A program made the position numbers and the translations under genes. From Odontocerum albicorne (lineage: Eukaryota; Arthropoda; Insecta; Trichoptera; Odontoceridae), in assembly GCA_949825065.1 (NCBI GenBank), contig OX463842.1, forward strand, positions 8,705,539 through 8,769,538: a stretch of DNA of 64,000 bases. Direction: 5' to 3'. Position 1 is the stretch's first letter. The number at the start of each line of letters is the position of its first letter. The notes below the pieces were generated by a model. The model made no database searches. It was not told the origin of the DNA and saw only the letters and a program-made list of their open reading frames with translations. Positions 22,421 to 33,261 of this stretch are shown piece by piece.

Positions 22421-22640
22421 ACATGTACAAGGGTTTGTGCTGAAAAACATCTGACGACATTGCTACTGGGGTCGCCCTGTATTGGTGAAGTGAATCTTAG
22501 CCAGGGGGATGTTATGAGATGAGCCCAGACCTTTTGATAACTTCTCTCTTAAATGTATTTTCTGCTATTTATCTTGAGACATACGTGTGATTTCGAAATG
22601 TATTTATATACTCGTATGTTAATACAATGTTGCTATCAAT
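22421..22640 (+). repeat. Retroposon family Q, copy 3
   Basis: Reads ATGAGCCCAGACCTTTTGAT, then TTTCGAAATGTATTTATA, then GTTGCTATCAATAATCC. A TACTCGTA octamer at 22609-22616 interrupts the stretch that is continuous in copy 2. Confidence 0.65.
22609..22616 (-). repeat. TACGAGTA micro-insertion in retroposon Q
   Basis: Removing six bases restores TATATGT, as in copy 2 (about 21795-21802). The surrounding alignment has other differences, so support is moderate. Confidence 0.55.
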
Positions 22641-22672
22641 AATCCTATATGTATATATAATATATTCTATAG

Positions 22673-23169
22673 CAATGGTCCTCGAACTACGGTACGCGTA
22701 CCACTAGTGGTACGCAAGTTCCAGTCTAGTGGTGCGCGAACAAATAAACGTCAAAATACTGTAGTCCCACGAAACTTCAACATAATTTACTTCATGTCAA
22801 GGCCAGCTTGCACAAACTATATTTATTGAGATTACCTAGGGTTATCCAGTTAAAAGAATAAAATGCATTGAATTTAGTTAATGCATATACAATACATAGT
22901 TTCTTTAGGTTCCATTCTTAAATACGCAAATAATGTTTATTGAACCTTAAGAAGATATGTATTCGTTAATTTTTGTTCTAAACAAAAACTTTCTGGACTA
23001 AAATTCTAAGTCATATTAGTTGTTCAATAAGTTAAAAGGGTAGAGATATTTTTATTATAAATAAAAAATGCTTATTAAGGAGCAAGGGGGTTAGGGGATA
23101 CTGGTGAAACGCCACTTTTTGTTACTTTCATTAGGTGGTACAATTCAAAAAAAGTTTAAGAACAAAGAT
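22673..23169. mobile_element. hAT-like non-autonomous element, degraded
   Basis: The left end CAATGGTCCTCGAACTACGG and right end AAGTTTAAGAAC resemble the inverted ends of many hAT elements (CAGTGGTTCTCAAAC type). A perfect 20-bp palindrome GCGTACCACTAGTGGTACGC lies at 22696-22715. A clean 8-bp target duplication was not found. Confidence 0.45.
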
Positions 23170-23339
23170 ATTCAGATGACTTTTTTCAAAGTTCTTTTAA
23201 TATCGTGAATCATTTTTTTATTTATGAACACCTTGCTATATAACAATTTGGTTGAATCATTTTAAATTACATGGTCACAAAAAATATTTGTATTATCACT
23301 AATTATTATAAAATTCATGAATAATATAAATAACATAAT

Positions 23340-23690
23340 TAAAAGTGAGATATCATCAATTGTTGGAAGAATGAACTGATGATGGGTATGTTGGAAGAAT
23401 GAAGGGATGATGGGGATGAAGGGTAAATCGATAATTGAAATGCGTAACATTTCTGATTTGAAATTAAAAGTTTTTTATTTGCACTTTGAAATATTCTAAT
23501 GGCGGAGCGATTCTGATATTAGTCGGTAACTAGTTTCAGATTTTTACTGCATGAACAGTAAAAAAGGATTACGTAAAAAATTGAAGAGTGGTGAACTGAG
23601 AAAGCCAATAAACAATATCTGCTTGGTCCATGCTCTGAAAGATGCTCAATATTTTCGACGAGATTCGAGTTAATGTTTTCATCTATGATT
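23340..23690 (-). pseudogene. LINE family P, copy 4, strongly decayed
   Basis: The minus strand still aligns with the SFF..S...AV...N.L region and the 3' UTR (AGTGAGATATCATCAATTG), but no frame longer than about 60 codons is left. Confidence 0.55.
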
Positions 23691-23929
23691 TTTTTAACAT
23701 ATCACTGCGAATTTCAACACACAACATCAGTTAACTTACCTGAAGAGGCCACAGCACAGTGTGTAGAAATGCGAATAATAATTGTTAAAAAAATAAGTAG
23801 AAGTACCGGGTGTTTAGTTTATTCCACCATTTTAACATATTACTAGTAACTAATATATGTTATTAAAGGTTTCGAGACAGAAATAAAAATATTCATCAAA
23901 CAATTAAAAGAACACGATAATCGTAACAT

Positions 23930-24190
23930 CCGTAACATCACGCCGTTTCTCTCCAACGATAGGCAAAGAGGATAAAGCGCCAAGCTTTACTATGACGACA
24001 CAAATATTTCGCCTTTTCCACGTCTAATACAGCGCTTTCGTTTATTTTTTTTTATCACTTTTCCATCTTTCAAAATAACACTCGTATGATCCTACCATAC
24101 TTTCCTTGGTCTTCCTCTACCACGCATTCTTCTCACATTTGAACTGAATATTTATTTTGTTAATCTTTCATCATTCATTCCCTCCATCTG
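23930..24190 (-). pseudogene. LINE RT 3' remnant
   Basis: Plus strand CATCACGCCGTTTCTCTCC and a decayed C-terminal block, related to 4671-4905. It runs into repeat X copy 2. Confidence 0.5.
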
Positions 24191-24431
24191 CCCTAATCAT
24201 CTCATTGATAATCATTAATATTTAAAAATATTTGTGAACTTAAGCGAATCAAAATAAATATTATGTAATGAAAAAAATAACGAACTGTTTTAATTCGAAT
24301 GGAGAAACTGGAATATTTTATTGAAAATGATTTATTAATTTAAAAAAATCAACATATTTATTTATCTTGCGACTAGTCGGTATCTTGATTGATTGATGTG
24401 TTTGAATCAAGTAACTGAGATAAATATTAAG
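24096..24431 (-). repeat. Repeat X, copy 2
   Basis: Matches 16878-17175 and 25186-25515, including GCGACTAGTCGGTATCTTG. Confidence 0.7.
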
Positions 24432-24432
24432 A

Positions 24433-25185
24433 AGAAATTAAGTTATAATTATATGATTATTTTCAAATAGTTTATGTATAACGTGTTAAACTAAAAATGA
24501 CTCATATTTGACATGACGAATATGACTGAACTCATTCTCAAACGATGGAAGAATTACGAGGGATATCGAACAGCGTGTAGTGATAGGAAACAAAGTCAAT
24601 GGGACTCTAAAACACATATACTTGAACCAAATAGAATCAAAATCGGCTACGATGTAGTTCACAACAGTATTTTAATAACATCTCTAATGTATGGGACAGG
24701 AACGTGGTAAAAAAAATATTGAAAAGAGTCGAATAAATGCTATAGAAATACGTGTACTTTGAAGAATGACAACGAAGGGGGTGACAATGTACTGTATGAA
24801 AAAATGTGAAGTGAAGGGATTAGCGCACTCTGATATGGTTTGGGCACGTGGAACGAATGAATGAAAAAAGACTAACGAAACAAATATGCAGCGAAAATGT
24901 GAGAGGAAGACATAGTAGAGAAAGTTTGGCACTCTGCCTTATACACCTACCCCCCCCCCAGGGAAACGGTATAATGGTATGTATATAATTATGTTAACAT
25001 GACTTAAAAAAATAGTATTTTTTCTAACTTTGCATTTATGAACTATTTTCTTCAATTAGTTTCAAGGGATATCGAACGGCCTGTAACAATACGAAAGAAG
25101 TCAATGGGGTACTTAAACATAACTTGAAGTGAGCTTGAATATGTGTGTGTATGTTTGGTATGTGTGTATATATGTATGCATCCTA
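24433..25185 (+). pseudogene. LINE family Y, copy 3
   Basis: It keeps a 65-codon frame (24513-24710) reading MTELILKRWKNYEGYRTACS and SILITSLMYGTGTW, then stops. Poly-C is about 10 here. It is flanked by repeat X on both sides. Confidence 0.65.
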
Positions 25186-25515
25186 CCATACTTTCCTTGG
25201 TCTTCCTCTACCACGCATTCTTCTCACATTTGAACTGAATATTTATTTTGTTAATCTTTCATCATTCATTCGTTCCATATAATCATCTCAGTGATAATCA
25301 TTAATATTTGAAAATATTTGTGAACTTAAGCGAATCAAAGTAAATATTATGTAATGTAAAAAATAACGAACTGTTTTAATTCGAATGAAGAAAATGGAAT
25401 ATTTTATTGATAGTGATTTATTAATTTAAAAAAATCAACATATTTATTTATCTTGCGACTAGTCGGTATCTTGATTGATTGATGTGTTTGAATCAAGTAA
25501 CTGAGATAAATATTA
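25186..25515 (-). repeat. Repeat X, copy 3
   Basis: With copy 2 this gives an X-Y-X arrangement, as from unequal exchange or tandem duplication. Confidence 0.7.
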
Positions 25516-25870
25516 TAGTTCACTAAATACACCACAAACGTTGTTCGATAAAGAGAATAGTTCTGGAAAAAGCATTCACCGACTGACTTATTTGATTTGC
25601 ATCTCCTCAAATAACTTCCTTCTTAACTTTGCACTTTCAGTGTGTGCTGCAAGCATATACAGGGTGGAACAAACGTCACGAAGTAGTTTGAATTTTTAAT
25701 ATATATTTTCTATCCAGATTTTAAAAAGAAACCTTAGTAACCAGTTTAATCAAAATAAAATTCTCAACCGAACAACGAACTATGAAATTTCACTATTAAA
25801 ACCAAGGATCAACACTTCTGATCCAGCGAGTGTCGGTATCCATGGTAATATCTCATACTATTTTATTATT

Positions 25871-26036
25871 ATTATTATTTTCAGTGTGCGAGTTTATTGC
25901 CATTTGGCAATCTAATAGGCCCTAAGTGTTAACCAGATTGGAAACCTATTTTAAAAAATCTGGGTTCCAGCGGGGATCGAGCCCGCAACCTCCGGATCGG
26001 CATACAAGTGTCTTACCACCAGGCCACGGAGGTCGT
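25871..26036 (-). repeat. tRNA-derived SINE (family S)
   Basis: On the minus strand it begins CGACCTCCGTGGCCTGGTGG, with the B box in GCGGGCTCGATCCCCGC, then a body with AACCCAGATTTTTTAAAAT and the shared 3' tail ending TTGCCAAATGGCAATAAAC. Head and tail features fit a Pol III SINE using a LINE 3' end. Confidence 0.7.
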
Positions 26037-26044
26037 CATTATAG

Positions 26045-26119
26045 GTATTGTAATTTGTTAAGTCAAACACTGTTTATTACATTTTCTGTGATGATACAAC
26101 CCCACCGGTTTAGAGGTTT
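26045..26119 (-). repeat. Penelope-like 3' fragment
   Basis: Plus strand CAAACACTGTTTATTACATT and CCACCGGTTTAGAGGTTTCA match the 3' region of the family at 7145 and 50328, decayed and about 75 bp long. Confidence 0.5.
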
Positions 26120-26306
26120 CACCTCATATTTTGTTGTATACAGTTCGATCTGGCGAGCGTATTGCCATTTGCCAATCTCTTCCCACCAACCAGATTGGAA
26201 TCATTTTAAAAAAAATCTTGATTCCAACGGTAATCGAACTTGCCCCCCCCCCCCTCCCTCGGGCTGGAAGACAGGCGTTTTACCAACTAAGCCACAGAGT
26301 TTGTAC
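26120..26306 (-). repeat. tRNA-derived SINE (family S)
   Basis: The minus strand reads CTCTGTGGCTTAGTTGGTAA (A box), a B-box region disrupted by a G-run, and the 3' tail GGGAAGAGATTGGCAAATGG followed by CAATACGCTCGCCAGAT. That tail nearly matches the family-P LINE 3' end. Confidence 0.75.
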
Positions 26307-27004
26307 ATAAAATAATTGAAAAAATACAAAATTGAAATCTCTTTTAAGCATTTATATCTGTTGACCCTGTTCTATATATCCCGATAATTTTATTTTGTTG
26401 TGGCCTAATATCAGGATACGACCTAAAAATCTCAGAATAATGTATCTCGCACACTGATTATCTAGTGTAAAAATATAAATTTGACAAAACATCCGAGACG
26501 ATTACATCATATCAAGCCCCTCACAGGGACAAGAGTATTGACAATCGCAGCCGGTACCCAGGCCAGACTCCGCCCCGCTATCAGACTCCAGATACTGCTG
26601 ATTAGGCGACTCGTAAAAAATAATCAGCTCCAATATTTGTCATTGGCCAGGCCGTTGAGCTTGCCCTTGCAATGCATCGCGATATGCACATAAATGCAAT
26701 AAGTATTGGACAGCCGCCTGAATATATCATACAGAAAAGAAAACATACTCCAAATAATTTTTGAAATAATTGTAATTTGTTTCTTGAAATAATTGTAATT
26801 TGTTTCTTGAAATAATTGTAATTTGTTTCTTGAAATAATTGTAATTTGTTTCTTGAATCTTGGAAGATATGTTTATTTGACTTTGTGGTGTTACGTTTAT
26901 AATTTTTTTAATAATATAATTACTCGTAAAACATTTATTTTTGAAGTGAAACTTCTACGGCCGCGGTAGGGCTAATTGGCCTGAACGTCACGAAAAGTGA
27001 AACG
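26307..27004. other. Unassigned stretch with a short array
   Basis: It contains four 23-bp copies of TTGAAATAATTGTAATTTG plus TTTC at 26761-26852. The 70-residue frame at 26481-26693 has no recognisable features. Confidence 0.5.
26921..26928 (-). repeat. TACGAGTA octamer (TACTCGTA on plus)
   Basis: Exact octamer in AT-rich sequence; no paralog to compare. Confidence 0.4.
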
Positions 27005-27345
27005 CTCAATTTTAAAAATGAAATAATATTTAATAATTTAAATTTATTTATTTAGTAATATTATTTTATATTTAAATAAATAATTTATTTAAGTAAATAA
27101 CAAATTATTTAAATTTATTATTTTTATAAATATTATATAAATTTAATATAATATATATTATTTAATATAATATACATTATATCATATAATACGAGTATAT
27201 GTTGTTATTTATTATATAATATATATTAAAATATTTAAATTTATTAAATTTAATTTAAATAAATAAATATTAAATTAATATGTAATAAATAAATAAAATA
27301 TTTGATAAATAAATAAATTTTAATTATTTAACATTTAAACCATTT
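27005..27345. repeat. AT-rich low-complexity tract
   Basis: Almost pure A/T with irregular AAATAAATTTATT units, interrupted by TACGAGTA at 27190-27197. Confidence 0.7.
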
Positions 27346-27474
27346 CCTAATCCTAAAAAAAACGTTAACAAATAGAAAAAAAGCAATGCATAAAATCAAC
27401 ATTTTCTAGGAGCTAAGAAGTTTCACTTTTACCGCACGAGAGCCTCACGCATCTTTTTTTTAAATTTTGTATTC

Positions 27475-27845
27475 ACCACTGTTTTATTTGAGTTTACTAC
27501 CGGTTTCGAAGACCTCTGTCTTCCTCGTCAGGTGAAATTAAACTAAATTATGTCTTATATACACTTTTTTCTGATTGTAATATGTTAGGTACAAGAATAC
27601 CAATATTAAAATTAACTTGATTATTTATAATTTTGAGTCTTAATTTAACACTTTTTTTAATCTCCAGGATTTCTAAGTTGTCCAGCTGTAATCCCCTCGA
27701 CTCATGTGCAGAATCCGCAAACCACTATAGATATCAAACTAATGTTTTTTTTTTAGATATTTGGTTGACGAACTCCGAGAAATTATCGTTATTGATTGAG
27801 ACATTTCAAATGTTCCCTAACTCTTTTTTCAAAGTTTAAACTTGA
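27475..27845 (-). pseudogene. Second Penelope-like family, GIY-YIG remnant and 3' end
   Basis: The minus strand reads HESRGLQLDNLEILEIKKS, the same C-terminal pattern as LDRLEALEISK in the other family, preceded by degraded coding sequence with stops. It is followed by CCTGACGAGGAAGAC...TCTTCGAAACCGGTAG, a hammerhead-like core, and an AATAAAACAGTGGTGAATAC tail. Related to the plus-strand fragment at 58859-58935. Confidence 0.6.
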
Positions 27846-27929
27846 AAGTGGTTAATACAAAATAATGTATTAATTTATTTTACAATATTAAAAAAATAAC
27901 AATTGTAATTTAAGTTCATTGATTGGGAC

Positions 27930-28725
27930 TTATATACATGCACATACCATCACACCATTTTTCTGTTGGGATAGGCAGAAAGGACAAAGTATCGAATTTT
28001 CTTATTTCGACACACATCTTTCGCCTCTTCTACAACCATACACTTCTCATAAAACTCCTACGATTTCTATAACTTTTTACATTCCCTTATTTCTAAATAT
28101 CACAAATTATGTACATACATATTTATATACAATACCATCACATCGTTTCCTTACTGGGATAGGCAGAGAGGACGGAGGGCCAGACTTTCCTATCTCGATA
28201 CACATTTTTCGCCTTTCCTATATCCATACACCTTCTCATACAACTCTTACGATTTATTTGGTTTTTTAAGTTACTTCATTCAAAATATCATTCACTTGAT
28301 TCAACGATACTTTCCTTGCTCTTCCTCTACCACGACTTTCCCTCACTTTCTTAATTCATTGGTTCTACATGTTCAAACCATCTCAGAGTGCTCTTATGCA
28401 TTTTACTGAAGATTAAGTTCATATTCACTCCCATATCACTTAATTTTTTTATTTTGTCATACATTGTTAGCCCATGTATTATTTTCGGTGCACGCATTAC
28501 TACAACATTTGATCGCCTCCTTTCAATATTTTTCCATATCTACGTTTCACTCTCATAAATCAAAGTTGGAGCTATAATACTATTGTGCACCTTAGAAAAT
28601 TTTGATACTATCCGGTTCGAGTATCTATGTTCTAGTGTCCTATTGACTTACTTTCCTTTCGCTACATGCCATTTTATATCTTTGGCAACTCTTCCATCAC
28701 CTGAAAATAATACCCAAATAGCAGA
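27930..28725 (-). pseudogene. LINE RT remnant with two 3' ends
   Basis: Two versions of the 3' block (CACACCATTTTTCTGTTGGG near 27949 and CACATCGTTTCCTTACTGGG near 28139) show that two copies lie one after the other. The second continues into RT C-terminal debris up to the YRxAIG-like region near 28680. Numerous stops. Confidence 0.55.
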
Positions 28726-28888
28726 ATTCCTCATGTTTCTCTAATATTTCATTGTCCTATATTAATAATAAATTATTTAATTAATCCAACAACTCGTTGA
28801 ATCGTAAAGTTATTTTTTCTTAAATAGTACGATGTGGAACTCCCCAAAATTTAAACAGAAACCATTGATAAAATAAATATTTTAAATT

Positions 28889-29184
28889 AACACAACTATT
28901 CTATTCTGTAACACACTGTAAACACAACTATTCTATTCTGTAACACACTGTAAACACAACTATTATATTCTCTAACACAACGTAAACACAGCTATTCTAC
29001 GAGTATTCTGTAACATACAGTAAACACAACTATTCTATTCTGTAACACACTGTAAACACAACTATTCTATTCTGTAACACACTGTAAACACAACTATTCT
29101 ATTCTATAATACACTGTAAACACAACTATTATATTCTGTATCACACTGTCAACACAACTATTCTATTCTGCAACACACTGTAAA
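28889..29184. repeat. 32-bp tandem array, about nine copies
   Basis: Unit AACACAACTATTCTATTCTG plus TAACACACTGTA. One unit (about 28985-29022) is six bases longer because of TACGAGTA at 28998-29005. Confidence 0.9.
28998..29005 (+). repeat. TACGAGTA micro-insertion in 32-bp array
   Basis: Neighbouring units read ATTCTATTCTG; this one reads ATTCTACGAGTATTCTG. The TA has become TA-CGAG-TA with no other change. Confidence 0.85.
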
Positions 29185-29264
29185 TAAATGTGTGTAATGA
29201 CAGATGAAACCACATATTTTTTCCAAATTTCTAAATCTGACAGACTTCATAAAAAGACAAAACG

Positions 29265-29345
29265 CATACATACACACACACATCCATCACGCTGTTTCCT
29301 TGTCGGAGTAGACAGAAAAGGAAAGGACGACATACAGATATACAA
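29265..29345 (-). repeat. LINE 3' end fragment
   Basis: CCATCACGCTGTTTCCTTGT matches the LINE 3' block seen at 4671, 27949 and 53450. Confidence 0.45.
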
Positions 29346-29429
29346 AAGGCAGGGTGTTATAATGAATGCTAACTGCTTGCATTTCAGCAACTGAAAGAAG
29401 GATGCTACTAATTGACACAAGTGAGGACA

Positions 29430-29660
29430 AATCCTGAAACTTTCCTTTTCCTTTGATTGATGATATCTCACTTTTACTTTAATATGTTCATGTCCATAAA
29501 TTACATAAATATTAATAATCTTTTGGATATCTTTTACGACCGTATATCTTGCTTTATTTTACTTTTGTTTGGTTGGTTAGAAGAGATGGCCTCCTGGTAA
29601 TAATCCCGCCAGATTGTACAAGTATTTACAATAAAGTGTTAAATACTCGTAAATAAATAA
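29430..29660 (+). repeat. LINE family P 3' UTR (copy 5)
   Basis: The plus-strand copy of the P 3' UTR: TTGATTGATGATATCTCACT, then TTTTGTTTGGTTGGTTAGAAG, then CCGCCAGATTGTAC and the AATAAAGTGTTAAA tail. The tail is split by TACTCGTA. Confidence 0.65.
29644..29651 (-). repeat. TACGAGTA micro-insertion in LINE P tail
   Basis: Other P copies read GTGTTAAATAAATAAA; here GTGTTAAA-TACTCGTA-AATAAATAAA, a 6-bp gain at TA. Confidence 0.8.
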
Positions 29661-29705
29661 AACCCAATTGGATAAGGTCTTTCGGAGACCTTATCCAATT
29701 GGGTT
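29661..29705. repeat. Perfect 20-bp-stem hairpin
   Basis: AACCCAATTGGATAAGGTCT (29661-29680), loop TTCGG, then its exact complement (29686-29705). The sequence is related to ACCCGAAAGACCTTATCC at about 29883, so it is probably part of a foldback retroposon R copy. Confidence 0.85.
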
Positions 29706-29729
29706 ATATTTATTGTGAGTTGATTTGAC

Positions 29730-30105
29730 TTATAATGCCGACGTTTTGAAAACGTTGCTATTTTTGTCTTTAGAGCTTGTTCGTACTCAAATTCGCCAGC
29801 TGGCGCCATGGTGAAGTTGACTACGAAAAGTGCAACGTTTTCGAAACGTCGGCATCGTTAGCCAAATCACGCGATACAATAACCCGAAAGACCTTATCCA
29901 ACTAATACGAAAAACCGCGAAAGCCTCAAAACATATCATGTCATCAGTGAGATACAGGCAAAAGCCTAGTTTACTGGGCATACGACAAATAAAAGGCAAC
30001 AAACCCAGATCCATTAAAATTGTATATCCAAATTAAATTACCTGTTGTTTTTTCGCAAATTATGTATATTTCTTGTAATGTGTGAAATAAATAAAAAATA
30101 TTCAA
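29730..30105 (+). repeat. Retroposon R-related sequence with inverted arms
   Basis: GCCGACGTTTTGAAAACGTTGC near 29736 recurs inverted at about 29836-29860. The 3' part from CAGTGAGATACAGGCAAAAG (about 29946) is shared with 20221-20922. The 68-codon plus frame here (ending PRSIKIVYPN) is too decayed to place. Confidence 0.5.
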
Positions 30106-30666
30106 CAATAACCTACCTTGACGTTTCCTGACGACGAAGATGATAATATAAATTATATTTTTCCAACTTGTTCAAATATTTTTATCCGATGTCGCGTCTA
30201 GTGAAGGAATTCAGTCAATAATTGTATTATGTAGAAGTAAACGCTGCTTGGTGGCGGGCGGCGACAGAATGCGTCTGTTCTTGACGCAGCGAAAGGTCAT
30301 TGTACAAAATATTGCTCCGAATTTGTGCGCTATGCGTAACTGCATATGATTCTATATAGGAAACGTAATTTTTACAAAAATATAGAAGCCTAAATACGGC
30401 ATAAAAATCTCCACCTACAGGATTAGCAGGGAGGACCAAGGTCTGAGTGAATGTGATGGAATACAAGTAGCCTGAACGAATTGACACGTACTTACTAAAT
30501 AATTAGTTGTAAAAATTGTTATCTAGTTATAACTAGTATGAAGGTGTTAACTTTTTCTAAGAAATTATATTATATATTTTATTAAGATTATTAAAAATTA
30601 AATGACATGTAGGATATTAAAATTAAATTAGTTCATAATTATAATATATATAAATTAGATTCGTTC
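30106..30666. other. Unassigned left flank of piggyBac-like element
   Basis: An 86-residue minus-strand frame (30227-30487) has no recognised domain. Nothing else is supported. Confidence 0.4.
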
Positions 30667-30670
30667 TTAA

Positions 30671-30683
30671 CACGTTGAACGCC
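30671..30683 (+). repeat. piggyBac-like left terminal inverted repeat
   Basis: CACGTTGAACGCC, exact inverse of 33262-33274, directly after TTAA. Confidence 0.95.
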
Positions 30684-30687
30684 GTGT

Positions 30688-30703
30688 AGGTCACCGATGA
30701 CCT
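30688..30703. promoter_or_regulatory. Subterminal palindrome 1 (possible transposase site)
   Basis: AGGTCACCGATGACCT: AGGTCA and its complement separated by four bases, starting 17 bp from the element end. A second copy follows at 30731. Its position and repetition suggest protein binding; that is inference. Confidence 0.55.
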
Positions 30704-30730
30704 CATAATGTCCTGATCATTGCGCCGCGT

Positions 30731-30746
30731 AGGTCACCCGTGACCT
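30731..30746. promoter_or_regulatory. Subterminal palindrome 2
   Basis: AGGTCACCCGTGACCT, same half sites and spacing as palindrome 1. The preceding GCGCCGCGT resembles the CGCCGTGT before the first, so end plus palindrome look duplicated. Confidence 0.55.
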
Positions 30747-31158
30747 CACCTTAGAGATGTGTTTAAAAAGCATTCGAGCGCCAGCGCGTGATTTTCGCAT
30801 ACATTTGTAGTACTAGAATGACCGGAGCGGCGCTCAACAACAATACTCTCACGCGGGACTTGGATATTATAGTGCTTTCTCAATTTTTGAGAGGAAAAAT
30901 AAAAACAGTGAAATCTCTCAATGTCAACTTTTATTACAACTTAAATGAATTATAAAATTAACTATAAATGTATACTTTTTACTATCTCTAAAATGTGATA
31001 GTATTGTTTATATTAAAAAACAAGAAAAATAATCATAAAAAATGTAAATATGAAAATATTATGTATGTAACAAATCTTGTAAAAACCATATTTGTAAAAA
31101 ACATCCTTGAAATAAACGTCATGTTAATGAAGTAGGGTAATATCCAGTTTTATGTAGT

Positions 31159-32886
31159 TTATATGTATCTATGCTCCTTATTAAAGCAACGCAAACAGAA
31201 ATGTGGTTTGTTCACACATTGGTTACAATAGGTGCTAACTTTCAGACATTTATTTTTTGCAAGTTTACTGCCCCATTTTTTTGCACTTTCCTTATAACAA
31301 CTGACACAAAAGCGTCTTGTTAAACTCACTTTTCCTTCTTTTATTTTTAATTCGTGTTTTAGTCTTTTTGGTCTTTTGTCAACTACGTTTCTTTCATAAG
31401 AAGTGAGATGCTCAACTAGTAATTTTCTAAATTCTACTATCGATATATTTTTTTTCGTAACTTCACGATGCATTATAAATGCATTTACCACTGCTGTATT
31501 CAAAATTAGTTCCATGGCTAATTTTCGATACCACTTTACAGTCTTTCGAAGTGGCGATGAATAGGAGGTCATTTGATCGCTCATATCTACAGCAGCTTTG
31601 GCTTTGTTGTAATCAAAAACCACCTTTGGCTTTGTTACAGATTTCCCTTTTTTAGTGATAGTAGCAAAATCTGCTGAATGCTTCGTAGATAACATTAAAA
31701 CATCTCTCTTGTCTTTCCATTTTAAGACCAGTACACCATCTTCGTTTTCCTGGGCAATAAATTCGCCACGTCGAAGCTTTTTGTCTATAACATCTTTTGG
31801 CAAGCCTCTTCTATTTTTTCGAACTGTACCAAATAAATGTGTGTCATTTTTTAGCAATTCGTGTGCTAGTTGCAGACTGGTATACCAGTTATCCGTTGCA
31901 ATGCTGTGACCTTTGTTCAATAAATCTTCACAAAGAGACAAAACAATATGTGTAGGTGAATTATTCGTTGTTTCTGTATTTTTTCCACAATAAATTTGTA
32001 GCTTGTAAGTATATCCAGGTATTGTGCAGACTTTAAATACTTTAATTCCATATTTGTGTCTCTTTTGTTTGTTAAATTGTAAAATTATTAATCTTCCTCT
32101 AAAAGGTATCATACTTTCATCTACACATAAATACTCATTAGGTGTGTAGTATTTTTTAAAATTATCATTTAACTCGTTAACCAATTCTCGTATTTTGCCA
32201 ATTCGATCACAAGGGTCTATGCTTTCATTATTAGAAAAATGCAGATACTGTAATATCAATTCAAACCTGTTTCTGCTCATCACTGTGGGAGGAAAACTTT
32301 GTCCCATTATTTTATCTTTCCTCCAATAATAATATAGTTTTGGTAGACGTACTAGACCCATATATAAAACCAGCCCAAAAAATTTTTTCATTTCCTGTCT
32401 GTCAGTTGGTTTCCATTTATGTGACCGTGAACACTTTTTCTTACCTTTTGCAATCGATTGTGCGGCAAATAAATTTGTTTCTACAACAATTTTGTCGAAC
32501 AATTCGTCAGGAATCAATAATTCATAAAAGTCTTTTGGTTCACTTTGGGCTAGCGATCGATTGTAAGGAAACTTTACTCCCGATATTTCCGTAAACGGAA
32601 TGATGTTTTTTTGCCGATTCATTGGATCAAACCATTGCGATCCCGCATTCGTCACATTTGATATGTTGTGTTGTTCTCCATCACTTTCGCTATCAGAATT
32701 AATCGTAAAGCGCCTTCGTTTTCTTGCAAACCTTAATTGCTCATCACATTCACCATCCGAGCCAATAATTTCTTTTTCGATACTATCAATTGCATTTAGA
32801 TCTTCTTGAGAAAACATGTAATCGTCCATAATTACTTGTATTTCTTGAAAATCATTGTCTCCACTCAAATTTTTATTTGTTTCCAT
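31159..32886 (-). CDS. piggyBac-like transposase
   Basis: The predicted enzyme cuts element ends at TTAA and reinserts them without footprint. 575 residues, close to the known family size, with no stops. The N-terminus (1-80) is acidic with the basic patch RFARKRRRF at 52-60. The DDE-like core carries Asp256 (CVDESMIPFRGR), Asp332 (ATDNWYTS) and Asp434 (AAVDMSDQM), matching the three catalytic aspartates of the family in context and spacing. The C-terminal cysteine-rich domain (527-572) has Cys527, 530, 547, 554, 557, 564 and 567 plus His562 and 572, as in the zinc-binding tail that recognises the ends. The ATG at 32886 begins METNKN, close to the element's right end, and no better upstream start exists. 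Neighbours are only its own ends. Whether it is expressed cannot be seen here. Confidence 0.95.
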   Translation of the reverse strand: METNKNLSGDNDFQEIQVIMDDYMFSQEDLNAIDSIEKEIIGSDGECDEQLRFARKRRRFTINSDSESDGEQHNISNVTNAGSQWFDPMNRQKNIIPFTEISGVKFPYNRSLAQSEPKDFYELLIPDELFDKIVVETNLFAAQSIAKGKKKCSRSHKWKPTDRQEMKKFFGLVLYMGLVRLPKLYYYWRKDKIMGQSFPPTVMSRNRFELILQYLHFSNNESIDPCDRIGKIRELVNELNDNFKKYYTPNEYLCVDESMIPFRGRLIILQFNKQKRHKYGIKVFKVCTIPGYTYKLQIYCGKNTETTNNSPTHIVLSLCEDLLNKGHSIATDNWYTSLQLAHELLKNDTHLFGTVRKNRRGLPKDVIDKKLRRGEFIAQENEDGVLVLKWKDKRDVLMLSTKHSADFATITKKGKSVTKPKVVFDYNKAKAAVDMSDQMTSYSSPLRKTVKWYRKLAMELILNTAVVNAFIMHREVTKKNISIVEFRKLLVEHLTSYERNVVDKRPKRLKHELKIKEGKVSLTRRFCVSCYKESAKKWGSKLAKNKCLKVSTYCNQCVNKPHFCLRCFNKEHRYI

Positions 32887-33113
32887 ATTAAACGGTCAAT
32901 AAAAAATAATTTAGTAAGAAAAAACATAAAATTTAAAGAAATAATTCTTGAAATTAAATTAGAAGCAAAATAAAATCCGGTAACGCAGCGCGCAACAAAC
33001 GACACTGCTTACTCGCGCAATGACAAAAGTACACTGTCGAGATGAGTGACCGGTATCATGACCTCGCGGCGTGCGCAAATAAAAAATGTGTTTTTTGTCC
33101 CACAGCGCCACGG

Positions 33114-33129
33114 TGGTCATTGGTGACCG
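33114..33129. promoter_or_regulatory. Subterminal palindrome 3 (right side)
   Basis: TGGTCATTGGTGACCG keeps the GGTCA-N4-TGACC core. A further half-site region, GTGACCGGTATCATGACCTC, lies at about 33046-33065. This suggests asymmetric internal repeats on the two sides. Confidence 0.5.
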
Positions 33130-33261
33130 GAGTGAATTTTCTTTATTTTCCTGGAAAATTTCAATCCCAAATTAAAAAAGAAATATGTTTTAATGTTCAC
33201 TGATGTCATTAAAGGATTCTTTTTCATAAACAAAAAAATGTGTTTTTGTCATTTTTACAAT

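Noticed and set aside
30688..30703. Nuclear receptor response element for a host gene
   Set aside because: The palindromes are confined to the piggyBac-like element's ends and no host promoter is visible.
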